Source: Marinomonas aquiplantarum (GTDB lineage Bacteria > Pseudomonadota > Gammaproteobacteria > Pseudomonadales > Marinomonadaceae). Taken from it: a stretch of DNA of 64,000 bases. Below, in pieces: positions 1-8,116 of the stretch. Each line of letters starts with the position of its first letter. The stretch's first letter is position 1. Under the pieces are notes generated by a model. The model made no database searches. It saw only the letters and a list, made by a program, of their open reading frames with translations, and was not told where the DNA came from. The stretch lies in assembly GCF_003314975.1 (NCBI RefSeq), contig NZ_QNRF01000004.1:310001-374000 (forward strand), in the 5' to 3' direction. The position numbers were made by a program, and so were the translations under genes.

Positions 1-1
1 G

Positions 2-1240
2 ATCAGCCATGTACTTAAACAGGCTCATACTGACAGCAAACCTTTTGATGTTGTATTGATTGATGTAAAACTGCCTAATTTTTATGGGCAGTCTAGTCTC
101 GATGAACTTGGTCAGATTATCCCTGATGGCGCCCCACTTCCCAAGAGTATTTTGTTGCTCAATGCGACAAATGAAAACGCTCATGAAACGACATTACCGA
201 ATACGGTTAAGTTACTGAAACCTGTGACCTTGAGTCGTTTATCTGAAACCGTTTACCAAACATTGGCAGTAAAACAAACTGTTCAAGTGGCGCCAGTAAT
301 GGCTCAGCAAGAGGATAAAGTGCTGCAAGGCATTAACTTATTGTTGGTTGAGGATAACGAATTTAATCGTCAAGTCGCGACAGAGTTATTGATGATTGAA
401 GGGGCTAATGTGTCCGTAGCAACAGGCGGTGCAGAAGGCGTCTCGATGGTACTAAATCAAACGCTTCCGGTATTTGATTTAGTCTTAATGGACATGCAAA
501 TGCCGGACGTGGACGGTTTAGAGGCCACTCGAGAAATTCGAATGGATTCACGTTTTGCGAATTTACCGATTGTTGCTATGACGGCTAATGTGTCGGCCAC
601 AGATCGTCAAGCTTGTCTAGATGCTGGTATGAATGATCACTTAGGTAAGCCATTGGACATAGGGCAAATCATTGCTTGTATTCTGCGACTTATTCCCGAC
701 AAACAACCTAAAATTCATCCTGAGAGTGAGGATGGAGTGCGGCTTTCTAAGCACTCTGCCAGTGTTTCTGAAAACGATGTACCTGAAACGCATGTATCGA
801 AAAAGAAGGTACTGGAAAAGAAGGTATCTGACGAGAGTGCTAAGGTAGGCACTGTCGAAGCAGACAATTCCCTTGATGCTGAAAAAGTAGAAGATATTTT
901 AGATCGTTTTGGGGGCAGTATTGAGCTTTATCGTAGTGTTATGAGTGGCTTTGAAAGTGAAGCCGATACCCTCATTGAACAGCTTAGAAAAGCGGTTGAT
1001 GAACAAGATGTTGGTCAGCTGATAGAAGTCTTACACAGTTTAAAAGGGTCTGGGTTGACCATGGGGTTAGTGAAGTCTTCTGCTGTACTTGGTCAATACG
1101 AGGCGGAATTAAAGGCCTCTTCTGATGCAGATGCTCATGCAAGCTGTATAGACGGTCTGAGTCAGTTGGATGTGAAAAAAATGATTGATGATGAATTAAC
1201 TGATATTCATCGAAGAGTGGAGCAATTCGCAGATTATTAA
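2..1240 (+). CDS. Hybrid sensor histidine kinase, C-terminal part (REC-REC-Hpt); 5' end outside window
   Basis: The reading frame is open back to the first base, so this is the 3' part (about 412 residues) of a longer protein. It begins inside a receiver domain, with a phospho-acceptor-like Asp near in-window residue 21 (IDVKLP). A second, complete receiver follows (about 112-235, LLVEDNEFNR, acceptor Asp near 164 in LMDMQMPD, Lys in GKPLD). A charged linker leads to an Hpt domain (about 295-385) whose phospho-His lies near residue 345 (LHSLKGSG). REC-REC-Hpt tails belong to membrane hybrid kinases of the BarA/phosphorelay type that pass phosphate to a separate regulator. The input and kinase domains are not visible, so the signal is unknown. 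A PAS chemoreceptor gene follows 88 bp downstream on the same strand. Confidence 0.85.
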   Translation: MSHVLKQAHTDSKPFDVVLIDVKLPNFYGQSSLDELGQIIPDGAPLPKSILLLNATNENAHETTLPNTVKLLKPVTLSRLSETVYQTLAVKQTVQVAPVMAQQEDKVLQGINLLLVEDNEFNRQVATELLMIEGANVSVATGGAEGVSMVLNQTLPVFDLVLMDMQMPDVDGLEATREIRMDSRFANLPIVAMTANVSATDRQACLDAGMNDHLGKPLDIGQIIACILRLIPDKQPKIHPESEDGVRLSKHSASVSENDVPETHVSKKKVLEKKVSDESAKVGTVEADNSLDAEKVEDILDRFGGSIELYRSVMSGFESEADTLIEQLRKAVDEQDVGQLIEVLHSLKGSGLTMGLVKSSAVLGQYEAELKASSDADAHASCIDGLSQLDVKKMIDDELTDIHRRVEQFADY

Positions 1241-1328
1241 TTGATTGTCTAAGCTCAATAGCTTAGTGGATTATTTTTAGCTTGATTAGGTTGAACGATA
1301 GATAACGGTTGGAATTAGGAGAATAGGA

Positions 1329-2648
1329 ATGTTTAACGCTGGTTTGAAAAATGACATAAAAGCGCTAAAGGAACAGCTTTACTCACTTAATCAGGTTAAG
1401 GATAGCCTAGACGAAGAAATGTTAGTAATGAACTTAAGCCCAGAAGGCATCATTGTTAACGTGAATAAAAAATTGATGGCTGAGTTAGATTGCTCAGAAG
1501 CGTATTTTGTTGGTAAGACCTTGTCGGACTTGACCCCTCAATATGCAAAAGGCACCCCCCACTTTAAAGCCATACAAGACGCCATGAAAACGGTTCGTCA
1601 TTGGGCCGGCGCAATTGAAGTGATGCGTGAAGATGGTAAGGAAGCATGGTTACGCGGAATTTTCCAACCAGTGCTTTGTTCTGAAGGGAAGGTGAAAGCT
1701 TTTTCAATTCACTGTAACGATTTGACTCGAACCATTACCAAGTCTCGTGAAGATGAAAACATAATTGCAGCACTGCAACGATCGACGGCAGTTATTGAAT
1801 TTGATTTGTCAGGAAACATTTTAGGTGCGAATAGCTTGTTTTTGGATGGAATGGGGTATTCTTTAGAGCAAATTAAAGGTCAGCATCACCGTATGTTTTG
1901 TGAGCCAGAAGAAACTAACTCAAGTGAATACATTAAATTTTGGGAGCGTTTAGGGCAAGGTCAATTTTCCACTGGTCGATTTAAACGCGTCGACAGTCGT
2001 GGAAATGTGGTTTGGTTAGAGGCTTCTTATAATCCCATTTCAGACATACACGGTCAGTTTTATAAGGTCGTGAAGTTCGCTTCGATTATTACGGATGTGG
2101 TAAATCGAGAAATGGCGGTATCAGATGCCGCAGACATAGCCTTTACGACATCTCAGCAAACAGATGAAAGTGCTCAAAAAGGCAGTCAAGTGGTGAAAGA
2201 TACCGTCGATGTAATGCACGACCTTTCTGGACAAATGGCGCAAGCAGCAGAGGGTATTTCAGAGTTGGACAAACAGTCTCAATTAGTCGGGTCAATTATT
2301 CAAAGTATTCGAGGCATTGCTGATCAGACAAACTTATTGGCCTTAAACGCGGCCATTGAAGCGGCTCGTGCAGGTGAACAGGGTCGAGGTTTTGCCGTGG
2401 TGGCGGATGAGGTAAGGCAATTGGCATCGCGAACTAGCGAAGCCACCGAAGAAATTGTTGGGGTAGTGGAGAAAAATCAGCTGCTGGCCGAGAAAGCAGT
2501 TGCCTTAATCAATAAAGGCAAAGAGCAAGCCGAACAAGGTTTGTCATTGTCGAACGAAGCTGGCGAGGTCATCATTGAAATACAAGATGGTGCTCAGCGA
2601 GTAGTGGACGCAGTAGGGCAATTTGCTAATCAGTTCACAACCGATTAA
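1329..2648 (+). CDS. Soluble PAS-PAS methyl-accepting chemotaxis protein (BdlA-like)
   Basis: A 439-residue cytoplasmic chemoreceptor with no signal peptide or membrane segment. It has an N-terminal coiled stretch, two PAS domains (about 25-135 and 148-255) and a short methyl-accepting signalling domain (about 260-439). The tip matches the invariant chemoreceptor hairpin ([20 protein letters not shown], then [15 protein letters not shown]), which binds CheA/CheW. Order and length match Pseudomonas BdlA (biofilm dispersion locus A, about 417 residues), which senses redox or energy cues through PAS domains. That role is inferred from architecture. The start is set by an AGGAG ribosome binding site 7 bases upstream. 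A terminator follows the stop. No CheR-docking pentapeptide is seen at the C-terminus. Confidence 0.88.
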   Translation: MFNAGLKNDIKALKEQLYSLNQVKDSLDEEMLVMNLSPEGIIVNVNKKLMAELDCSEAYFVGKTLSDLTPQYAKGTPHFKAIQDAMKTVRHWAGAIEVMREDGKEAWLRGIFQPVLCSEGKVKAFSIHCNDLTRTITKSREDENIIAALQRSTAVIEFDLSGNILGANSLFLDGMGYSLEQIKGQHHRMFCEPEETNSSEYIKFWERLGQGQFSTGRFKRVDSRGNVVWLEASYNPISDIHGQFYKVVKFASIITDVVNREMAVSDAADIAFTTSQQTDESAQKGSQVVKDTVDVMHDLSGQMAQAAEGISELDKQSQLVGSIIQSIRGIADQTNLLALNAAIEAARAGEQGRGFAVVADEVRQLASRTSEATEEIVGVVEKNQLLAEKAVALINKGKEQAEQGLSLSNEAGEVIIEIQDGAQRVVDAVGQFANQFTTD

Positions 2649-2674
2649 TAGGCAATCATCCATTGTGCTGAATT

Positions 2675-2707
2675 AGAGTGCCGGTTTTTAACCAGCACTC
2701 TTTTTTT
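2675..2707 (+). terminator. Rho-independent terminator of the PAS chemoreceptor gene
   Basis: GAGTGC/GCACTC arms plus an inner GGT/ACC pair around a short A/T loop, followed directly by seven T on the plus strand. It lies 27 bases after the chemoreceptor stop codon. Read on the minus strand it has no U-tract, so it serves only the plus-strand gene. Confidence 0.85.
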
Positions 2708-2727
2708 ATCCGTTACGTATAGAGAAA

Positions 2728-3186
2728 CTAGTCTTTCGCTAGAGTGTCTAATATGTCTAATAGCCAGTCCACTTCTTTGTCGTTTTTCAAACGTTGAGCC
2801 ATGGCCTTCTCATGCTCCATAACTCGATCACTTAACGTGCTGAAAAACTCTTTACCGGATTCGGTCATAAAGAGAGCGTAAGAGCGACGATCATTCTTTG
2901 CTGGGCGTCGTTCAATAATGTCCATTTGCTCGAGTTTATCAACGGCTGCGACCATGGCTGATCGGTCATTGCCTAAGGCTTGAGCCACGGCAGTCTGAGT
3001 TAAACCAGGGTTACGATCAACGATTGCGATCACGGCAAAGAGTCCAGGGCTAATGCCTAAGTCTGAACACACCTCTGAAAATTTGCTGAAAAAGTTCATT
3101 TGAGCGCGGCGTAGTCGGTAGCCAAGCAAACTATTGAGTATGCCAAAATCCACGTTGCTGTCAGTTTGTTTTGTTTCGTCAGACAT
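2728..3186 (-). CDS. MarR-family transcriptional regulator
   Basis: A 152-residue winged-helix regulator. The DNA-binding part covers about residues 50-115 (GLTQTAVAQALGNDRSAMVA recognition region, wing with RRPAKNDRRSYAL), flanked by the dimerisation helices typical of MarR proteins. MarR repressors next to aromatic-acid genes commonly bind the CoA thioester of the substrate, as CouR, FerR and BadR do. This gene lies beside a TRAP transporter and a CoA-ligase/beta-oxidation set, so it is the obvious candidate regulator of that island. The link is supported by a 10-base motif (ACTAAACTAT) found both upstream of this gene and inside the promoter at 9401-9430. The effector is unknown. Confidence 0.85.
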   Translation of the reverse strand: MSDETKQTDSNVDFGILNSLLGYRLRRAQMNFFSKFSEVCSDLGISPGLFAVIAIVDRNPGLTQTAVAQALGNDRSAMVAAVDKLEQMDIIERRPAKNDRRSYALFMTESGKEFFSTLSDRVMEHEKAMAQRLKNDKEVDWLLDILDTLAKD

Positions 3187-3213
3187 TCAATTCTCTTTAT
3201 GTTCGTTAAATCC

Positions 3214-3257
3214 TAACAATTGTAATATAAAGCACTATTGTTGCGACACTAAACTAT
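3214..3257 (-). promoter_or_regulatory. Candidate operator region upstream of marR
   Basis: Two sequence elements lie upstream of the marR start. TAACAATTGTAA (3214-3225) is a near-palindrome around CAATTG. ACTAAACTAT (3248-3257) is identical to half of the palindromic site in the promoter of the crotonase operon at 9418-9427. Autoregulation by MarR proteins is common. I could not place a convincing -35/-10 pair, so the exact promoter is unresolved. Confidence 0.4.
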
Positions 3258-3305
3258 TTGAGTTTTTTGATGGTTTGTTTTTTTCGATAGTGCATGGAAG
3301 AACAT

Positions 3306-3337
3306 AAAAAAAGAAAGCCGACGCAGAGGTCGGCTTT
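3306..3337 (-). terminator. Rho-independent terminator after the TRAP transporter operon
   Basis: A perfect 9-bp stem AAAGCCGAC/GTCGGCTTT with a 6-base loop. On the minus strand it is followed by C and seven T. It lies 26 bases beyond the stop codon of the TRAP large permease and separates that operon from marR downstream. Confidence 0.88.
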
Positions 3338-3363
3338 TAAAGACATCGTCTCGTAAAAACAGC

Positions 3364-4683
3364 TTAGCTGATTAAATGTACCAAGCCGAGCGTAATGCCT
3401 GGGAAAAGAACCAAAAGTGCGACCCTAACAAAGTCAGAAATTAGGAAAGGAACAACACCTTTAAAGCACTCTTTTAACTTTAGAGTGTCATCGAATGATT
3501 TAATGATAAAGACATTCATCCCGACAGGGGGAGTGATCAGACCGACTTCCACCACAATAAGGGCCAAGATGCCGAACCAAATACCCGCGTCAGCGACAGG
3601 AATACCAAAATCCATTGCGACAATGATAGGGAAGTAAATTGGGATGGTTAGCAAGATCATTGCCAAACTGTCCAAGAAACACCCCATGACTAAGTAAGTC
3701 AGTAGCATCAACGTCAAAATGGTATAAGGTGATAGCCCTGAGTTAGTGATTAACTCCACACCCACATCCGGTAATCTTGATAATGCAATGAAGACACTAA
3801 ATAGATCCGCTCCCAATACGATGAAGAATATCATCGCAGAAGAAACAGCCGTTTTCATTAAACATACTAACAAGCCATCTAAGCGCATTTTACCGTGAGT
3901 TAAAGCCAAAATAGCCGTTAAAATAACCCCTACAGAAGCCGCCTCGGTTGGCGTAAAAAAGCCAAGATAGATGCCGCCTAGTACAATCAAGAAGATGATG
4001 GTGATGTGCCAAACGTCTTTCGTTGATTTTAGTTTTTGTGCAAAGGTTGTCTTTTCGCCACGTGGTCCAGATTCAGGAAAGATACGCACATAAATGGCGA
4101 TGGCTAAAATATAACCGCCAGCGGCTAAGAAGCCTGGAACGAAGGCAGCAATAAACATTTTTGAGATATTTTGTTCCGTTAATACCGCAAAAATGATCAG
4201 TACCATAGAAGGGGGAATCAAAATCCCTAATGTCCCGCCCGCAGCAAGGGCGCCAGCGGCTAGGCTGCCAGAGTATTTCAGGCGCTTCATTTCAGGCAGT
4301 GCGACTTTACCCATGGTCGATGCGGTTGCTAAGGAAGAGCCACAAATTGCCCCGAACGCAGCACAACCCGCAATGGCGGCCATGGCAATACCGCCACGTT
4401 GACGACCAATCCAAGTGTTACAGGTGCGGAACAGTTCTGCAGTAATACCAGATCGTGTTGCCAGTTCCCCCATTAATAGAAACAAGGGCACAACAGATAA
4501 ATCATAGCTAGAAAATTTAGAAACAGGGGCTGTCCCTAAATAGTTTAGTAAAGCAGGCATGCCACCAATCATGACATAACCAACGCCACCGCATACCAGC
4601 ATAGCTAAAGCAATGGGGATACGGATGCTCATTAGCACCATTAGGGCTGCCATCATTAAAAAGGCCAGCTCAATATTACTCAT
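3364..4683 (-). CDS. TRAP transporter large permease subunit (DctM family)
   Basis: The 12-TM, sodium-coupled permease of a tripartite ATP-independent periplasmic transporter (439 residues). Family features are visible: repeated hydrophobic segments, GSSLATASTMGKVALPEM in the middle, LLIPPSMVLIIFA-type re-entrant loops, and a C-terminal segment with GLITPPVGMNVF. The start was set at the ATG at 4683 because GGAGG lies 5 bases upstream. An in-frame GTG 12 bases earlier would use that same sequence as coding. It overlaps the small permease gene by 8 bases, which indicates translational coupling. Together with the two upstream genes it imports an organic acid. The position beside CoA-ligase and beta-oxidation genes suggests an aromatic or similar carboxylate, but the substrate cannot be read from the sequence. 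Confidence 0.93.
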   Translation of the reverse strand: MSNIELAFLMMAALMVLMSIRIPIALAMLVCGGVGYVMIGGMPALLNYLGTAPVSKFSSYDLSVVPLFLLMGELATRSGITAELFRTCNTWIGRQRGGIAMAAIAGCAAFGAICGSSLATASTMGKVALPEMKRLKYSGSLAAGALAAGGTLGILIPPSMVLIIFAVLTEQNISKMFIAAFVPGFLAAGGYILAIAIYVRIFPESGPRGEKTTFAQKLKSTKDVWHITIIFLIVLGGIYLGFFTPTEAASVGVILTAILALTHGKMRLDGLLVCLMKTAVSSAMIFFIVLGADLFSVFIALSRLPDVGVELITNSGLSPYTILTLMLLTYLVMGCFLDSLAMILLTIPIYFPIIVAMDFGIPVADAGIWFGILALIVVEVGLITPPVGMNVFIIKSFDDTLKLKECFKGVVPFLISDFVRVALLVLFPGITLGLVHLIS

Positions 4684-5179
4684 GGTTGCCTCCACGAAGT
4701 GTGGTGTACAGTCTATTCAGACCACAAAATCCGCAAAGCAGCATGCAAATAACGCCAACGGTGAAAGTCCACCATGTGGGAAGTGCTAAAAGCATGGATT
4801 GCTCAAGGTATTCTTTCGCTTCGAAGCCACTTAGGGTCATTTGGTAAGCAAAAGTAAAAGAGACAGCAGTAAAAACAAGATCGCTGATGATCCCTAACGT
4901 GCGTATCGTGCTGGGTTTGCAATGCGCGGTAAAGAGATCAACAACTACATGGCCTTTTTGCTGATAACATTTGGGGAGGAAAAGAAAGATTGCCATTCCT
5001 AATCCCATTTCTGTAATCTCATAGTCACCGACGATAGATTGACCTATCGTGCTGCGACCGATAATGCTGGCAACCGTTACGATTGCCAGCATTAACATAA
5101 TGAAACCACCCGTCAATGCGAAGATATTGGCAAGACGTTCTAATAAAAGATGTCTTGAAGTCGCCGTAAGTTGCATCAT
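4676..5179 (-). CDS. TRAP transporter small permease subunit (DctQ family)
   Basis: A 167-residue, four-TM membrane protein. It contains the DctQ signature region around residues 40-85 (TIGQSIVGDYEITEMGLGMA, then FLPKCYQQKGHVVVDLF) and hydrophobic segments near the N-terminus, middle and C-terminus. In TRAP systems this subunit forms a complex with the large permease in the inner membrane. It is encoded between the binding protein (26 bp upstream) and the large permease (8 bp overlap), the usual P-Q-M order. Confidence 0.92.
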   Translation of the reverse strand: MMQLTATSRHLLLERLANIFALTGGFIMLMLAIVTVASIIGRSTIGQSIVGDYEITEMGLGMAIFLFLPKCYQQKGHVVVDLFTAHCKPSTIRTLGIISDLVFTAVSFTFAYQMTLSGFEAKEYLEQSMLLALPTWWTFTVGVICMLLCGFCGLNRLYTTLRGGNHE

Positions 5180-5205
5180 GTTTAAATCACCTAACTAACG
5201 AGAAC

Positions 5206-6240
5206 TTAAAAGTTCTCGTACTTCTCGATCAGTGTTTTTGCTTTATCCAATAGACGCTCAGCATCGTAGCCGTCGTCATTCATGTCTTCAATCCATTGTT
5301 CAGTTACAGGCGTCAGTGTGTCTTTCCAGCGGTCGTACTCGGCGCCTTCAATAGTGTTGAAAGTGTTGCCATTGTCTACCGCATCTTTACGAGCACCAAT
5401 TTCATAAGCATCGAATACGTCCCCAACAAAACCAGCAAGTGGCACGCCAGAGTTATCATCGATCACTTTTTTCAAATCATCAGGTAATTTGTTATATGAC
5501 TTTTTGTTCATAGAGAAAATGAAGAATTGAGTGTAGAAACCACGATCACCTTTAAATTCAGTGTGATGTGGCGCTAGCTCATGAATCTTCATTGGTTTAA
5601 CCACTTCAAACGGTAGGGCTGTTACATCAATGACCCCTTTTGAAAGTGCGCTTGGCATGGATGGTACTGGCATGAAAACAGTATTAGCTTTAAGGATATT
5701 AAGTGCGTCTGCCATCATTTTATTTGGCGAACGAACTTTCATGCCATCTAGGTCTTCTAGTTTTTTGATGTCTTTGGTTCGAGAGTGTAGAGAGCCTGGG
5801 AAATGGGTATGAAGAGTCAACAAATGAACATCTTTTAGTTCATCTTGCATTTCGGTTTCAGCATACTCTTGCATGGCCATACTGGTGATACGAGCGCTCA
5901 AAGGCATGAAAGGCAATTCAAACGCAGTTGCTTTTGGGAAACGACCTGGTGTGTAACCACCGACTGTCCAAGACATATCAACGATGCCTTTACGCGTTTG
6001 ATCAAACAATTGCGGTGGTTTACCACCTAGTTGCATCGCCGGATAAATGTCAATGTGAATGCGGCCGTTCGATTCCGCTTCCACTTTGTCTGCCCAAGGT
6101 TGTAAGAAGTTTACTTGCGCATTCGAAACTGGCGGTAACATATGGTGAAGCTTGAATGTGTATTCAGCTTCTGCAAGGACGCTTGTCGATAGAGCGGCTC
6201 CAGCGACTAAAGCCAGCGCTTTTAGTTTTAAGTTTTTCAT
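5206..6240 (-). CDS. TRAP transporter substrate-binding protein (DctP family)
   Basis: A 344-residue periplasmic binding protein of DctP type. A cleavable signal peptide (MKNLKLKALALVAGAAL, cut after SVLA) precedes the mature start EAEYTFKLHH. Family landmarks include the WADKVEAESNGRI segment and the R-x-P-x3-M pattern (VRSPNKMMADAL), which contains the arginine that usually grips a substrate carboxylate. The ATG at 6240 is preferred over an in-frame GTG nine bases earlier because it gives a clean signal peptide and has AAGGTG just upstream. It is the first gene of the P-Q-M operon and diverges from the CoA-transferase/thiolase operon. The ligand is probably an organic acid, of unknown identity. 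Confidence 0.93.
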   Translation of the reverse strand: MKNLKLKALALVAGAALSTSVLAEAEYTFKLHHMLPPVSNAQVNFLQPWADKVEAESNGRIHIDIYPAMQLGGKPPQLFDQTRKGIVDMSWTVGGYTPGRFPKATAFELPFMPLSARITSMAMQEYAETEMQDELKDVHLLTLHTHFPGSLHSRTKDIKKLEDLDGMKVRSPNKMMADALNILKANTVFMPVPSMPSALSKGVIDVTALPFEVVKPMKIHELAPHHTEFKGDRGFYTQFFIFSMNKKSYNKLPDDLKKVIDDNSGVPLAGFVGDVFDAYEIGARKDAVDNGNTFNTIEGAEYDRWKDTLTPVTEQWIEDMNDDGYDAERLLDKAKTLIEKYENF

Positions 6241-6452
6241 AATTTGCACCTTATTATTTTTGTCTTATCCAGTGTCAGTATAGTCAATTGCTTATATTGA
6301 CGATCTCATGTGCCTAGTTGCTCCCGAGACTTAAAATCATTTTGGCCATAACCCCGTGCTAATTCAATCATATTGCGTATGACTTTTTTGCTTAGTGTAT
6401 TCAAAAAAAGCAAGAGGGTGTAAAAAAACATGAAAATGTTTGCCAAATTAAC

Positions 6453-6469
6453 TGTTGTAAGGTACAACA
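6453..6469. promoter_or_regulatory. 17-bp perfect inverted repeat upstream of the CoA-transferase, candidate operator
   Basis: TGTTGTA-AGG-TACAACA: 7-bp arms with a 3-bp centre, 54 bases before the CoA-transferase start and between the divergent TRAP and CoA-transferase operons. Its size and symmetry suit a dimeric regulator. It does not match the ACTAAACTAT motif at 3248 and 9418, so a different regulator may bind here. Confidence 0.45.
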
Positions 6470-6522
6470 AGTTTTTGTTTTTTTACATTGCTTACAGCAT
6501 AACAATAATACGAGGTGACAAG

Positions 6523-8088
6523 ATGAGTAAGGTGATTTCTCTAGATCAGGCAGCAGGCCTAATTCAAGATGGTGCGTCAGTGGCTTGGTCTACGGTTGGC
6601 ATGTCGTATTTTGCGGAAGCGGTCGCCAAAGCCGTAGAAAAACGTTTTGTCGAGACAGGCCATCCTCAGCAACTTACCCTTATTCACGATTGTGGTTGCG
6701 GTGATGGTAAAGATGCCGGAATGTCACATCTTGCTTACCCCAATTTAGTAAAGCGACTTATTTCAGGGCACACAGGTCAAGCCCCTAAAATGGCGCAGAT
6801 GATTACTGACGACGCGATAGAAGCTTACCTATTGCCACAAGGGGTATTGACGACCATGTGGCGTCAGATTGCAGGCAATAAACCAGGTGTTATCACTAAA
6901 ATAGGCATGGGAACTTACGTTGATCCTCTGGTGAGTGGTGGCAAGGTAACGGCTAAAACCAAAGAAGACTTGGTAAAGCGCATCAGTATCGAGGACGAAG
7001 ACTGGCTATTGTTTAAGAAATTTCCACTGGATGTGGTCGTGATTCGCGCCACCACCGCGGATGAAGACGGCAACTTATCGGTTGAAGAAGAAGCCATGCT
7101 GGCGGAAATTTTGCCTATGGCACAAGCTGCGAAAAATAATGGCGGTATTGTGATAGCTCAAGTGAAATACATTGCTGAACGTCATTCGATACACCCAAAA
7201 GAAGTTAAAGTGCCCGGTGTATTGGTGGATTATGTCACCGTAGCGCCAGCAGATGATCACAAGCAAACCATTGGCAGTGTTTACAATCCAGGCTTGGCAG
7301 GTAATTCCCGAGTACCATTAAATGCTTTGCCTGCTATGCCTTTTAGCGCTCGAAAAGTCATAGCTCGTCGTGCCGCCATGGAGCTCGAAGCCAATGTGAT
7401 GGTGAATTTAGGTATTGGTATGCCTGACGGTGTGGCGGCCATTGCGGCAGAAGAAAAGGTGTCGCACTTGTTTACCTTAACGACAGAGTTAGGCACTTAT
7501 GGTGGTATTCCTGCTTCGGGTGCGGACTTTGGCGCAGCGTGGAATGCGGATGCCATTATTGAGCACGAAGCCCAGTTTGATTTTTATGACGGTGGCGGTT
7601 TGGATATTGCTTTCTTAGGGTTAGCGCAAGCTGATCAACAGGGGAATTTGAACGTCAGTAAGTTTGGTCCAAAAGTAGTTGGTCCAGGCGGCTTTATTAA
7701 TATTTCACAGAGCGCGAAGAAAGTCGTTTTCTGCGGTACTTTGGTCAACGGTGCCAAGCTTGAGTTCAGTGAAGGTAAGGTACAAGTCATTGAAGAAGGT
7801 AAGGTGCAGAAATTTGTCAACGCCGTTGATCACATTACTTTTAGTGGTGATGTGGCGCGTGCGAATCATCAGCCAGTGGTGTTTGTTACTGAGCGTTGTG
7901 TGTTGGAACTACGCCAAGAAGGTATGGTGCTGACCGAAATGGCTCCCGGCTTGGATCTGGAAAAAGACGTACTAGCCGCTATGTCTTTCCGCCCTATTAT
8001 TGCTGAGGATCTTAAAACCATGCCAGAAGCCATTTTTGCAGAACAATGGGGCGGGTTAAGCGAGATTATGTCAGCGCAAGGTCAATAA
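6523..8088 (+). CDS. Acyl-CoA:acetate/3-ketoacid CoA-transferase (YdiF-like, fused alpha-beta)
   Basis: A 521-residue family I CoA-transferase with both halves fused in one chain, as in E. coli YdiF and propionate CoA-transferases. The alpha half has the CoA-transferase start region (ISLDQAAGLIQDGASVAWS) and GCGDGKDAGMSHLAYPNLVK. The beta half has VMVNLGIGMPDGVAAIA and the catalytic glutamate, here Glu322 in TLTTELGTYGG, which forms the glutamyl-CoA thioester intermediate. The start at 6523 follows a GAGGTGA ribosome binding site. The longer in-frame extension back to 6430 has no such site and is unusually hydrophobic. It probably recycles CoA between acids in the pathway. Acceptor and donor are not determined by sequence. 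Confidence 0.9.
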   Translation: MSKVISLDQAAGLIQDGASVAWSTVGMSYFAEAVAKAVEKRFVETGHPQQLTLIHDCGCGDGKDAGMSHLAYPNLVKRLISGHTGQAPKMAQMITDDAIEAYLLPQGVLTTMWRQIAGNKPGVITKIGMGTYVDPLVSGGKVTAKTKEDLVKRISIEDEDWLLFKKFPLDVVVIRATTADEDGNLSVEEEAMLAEILPMAQAAKNNGGIVIAQVKYIAERHSIHPKEVKVPGVLVDYVTVAPADDHKQTIGSVYNPGLAGNSRVPLNALPAMPFSARKVIARRAAMELEANVMVNLGIGMPDGVAAIAAEEKVSHLFTLTTELGTYGGIPASGADFGAAWNADAIIEHEAQFDFYDGGGLDIAFLGLAQADQQGNLNVSKFGPKVVGPGGFINISQSAKKVVFCGTLVNGAKLEFSEGKVQVIEEGKVQKFVNAVDHITFSGDVARANHQPVVFVTERCVLELRQEGMVLTEMAPGLDLEKDVLAAMSFRPIIAEDLKTMPEAIFAEQWGGLSEIMSAQGQ

Positions 8089-8116
8089 CAATAATAACCA
8101 AATTTGAGGTACGAGT

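Noticed and set aside
6430..6522. 31-residue N-terminal extension of the CoA-transferase
   Set aside because: No ribosome binding site precedes 6430, whereas GAGGTGA precedes 6523. The extension also contains the 17-bp palindrome, which is better explained as an operator.
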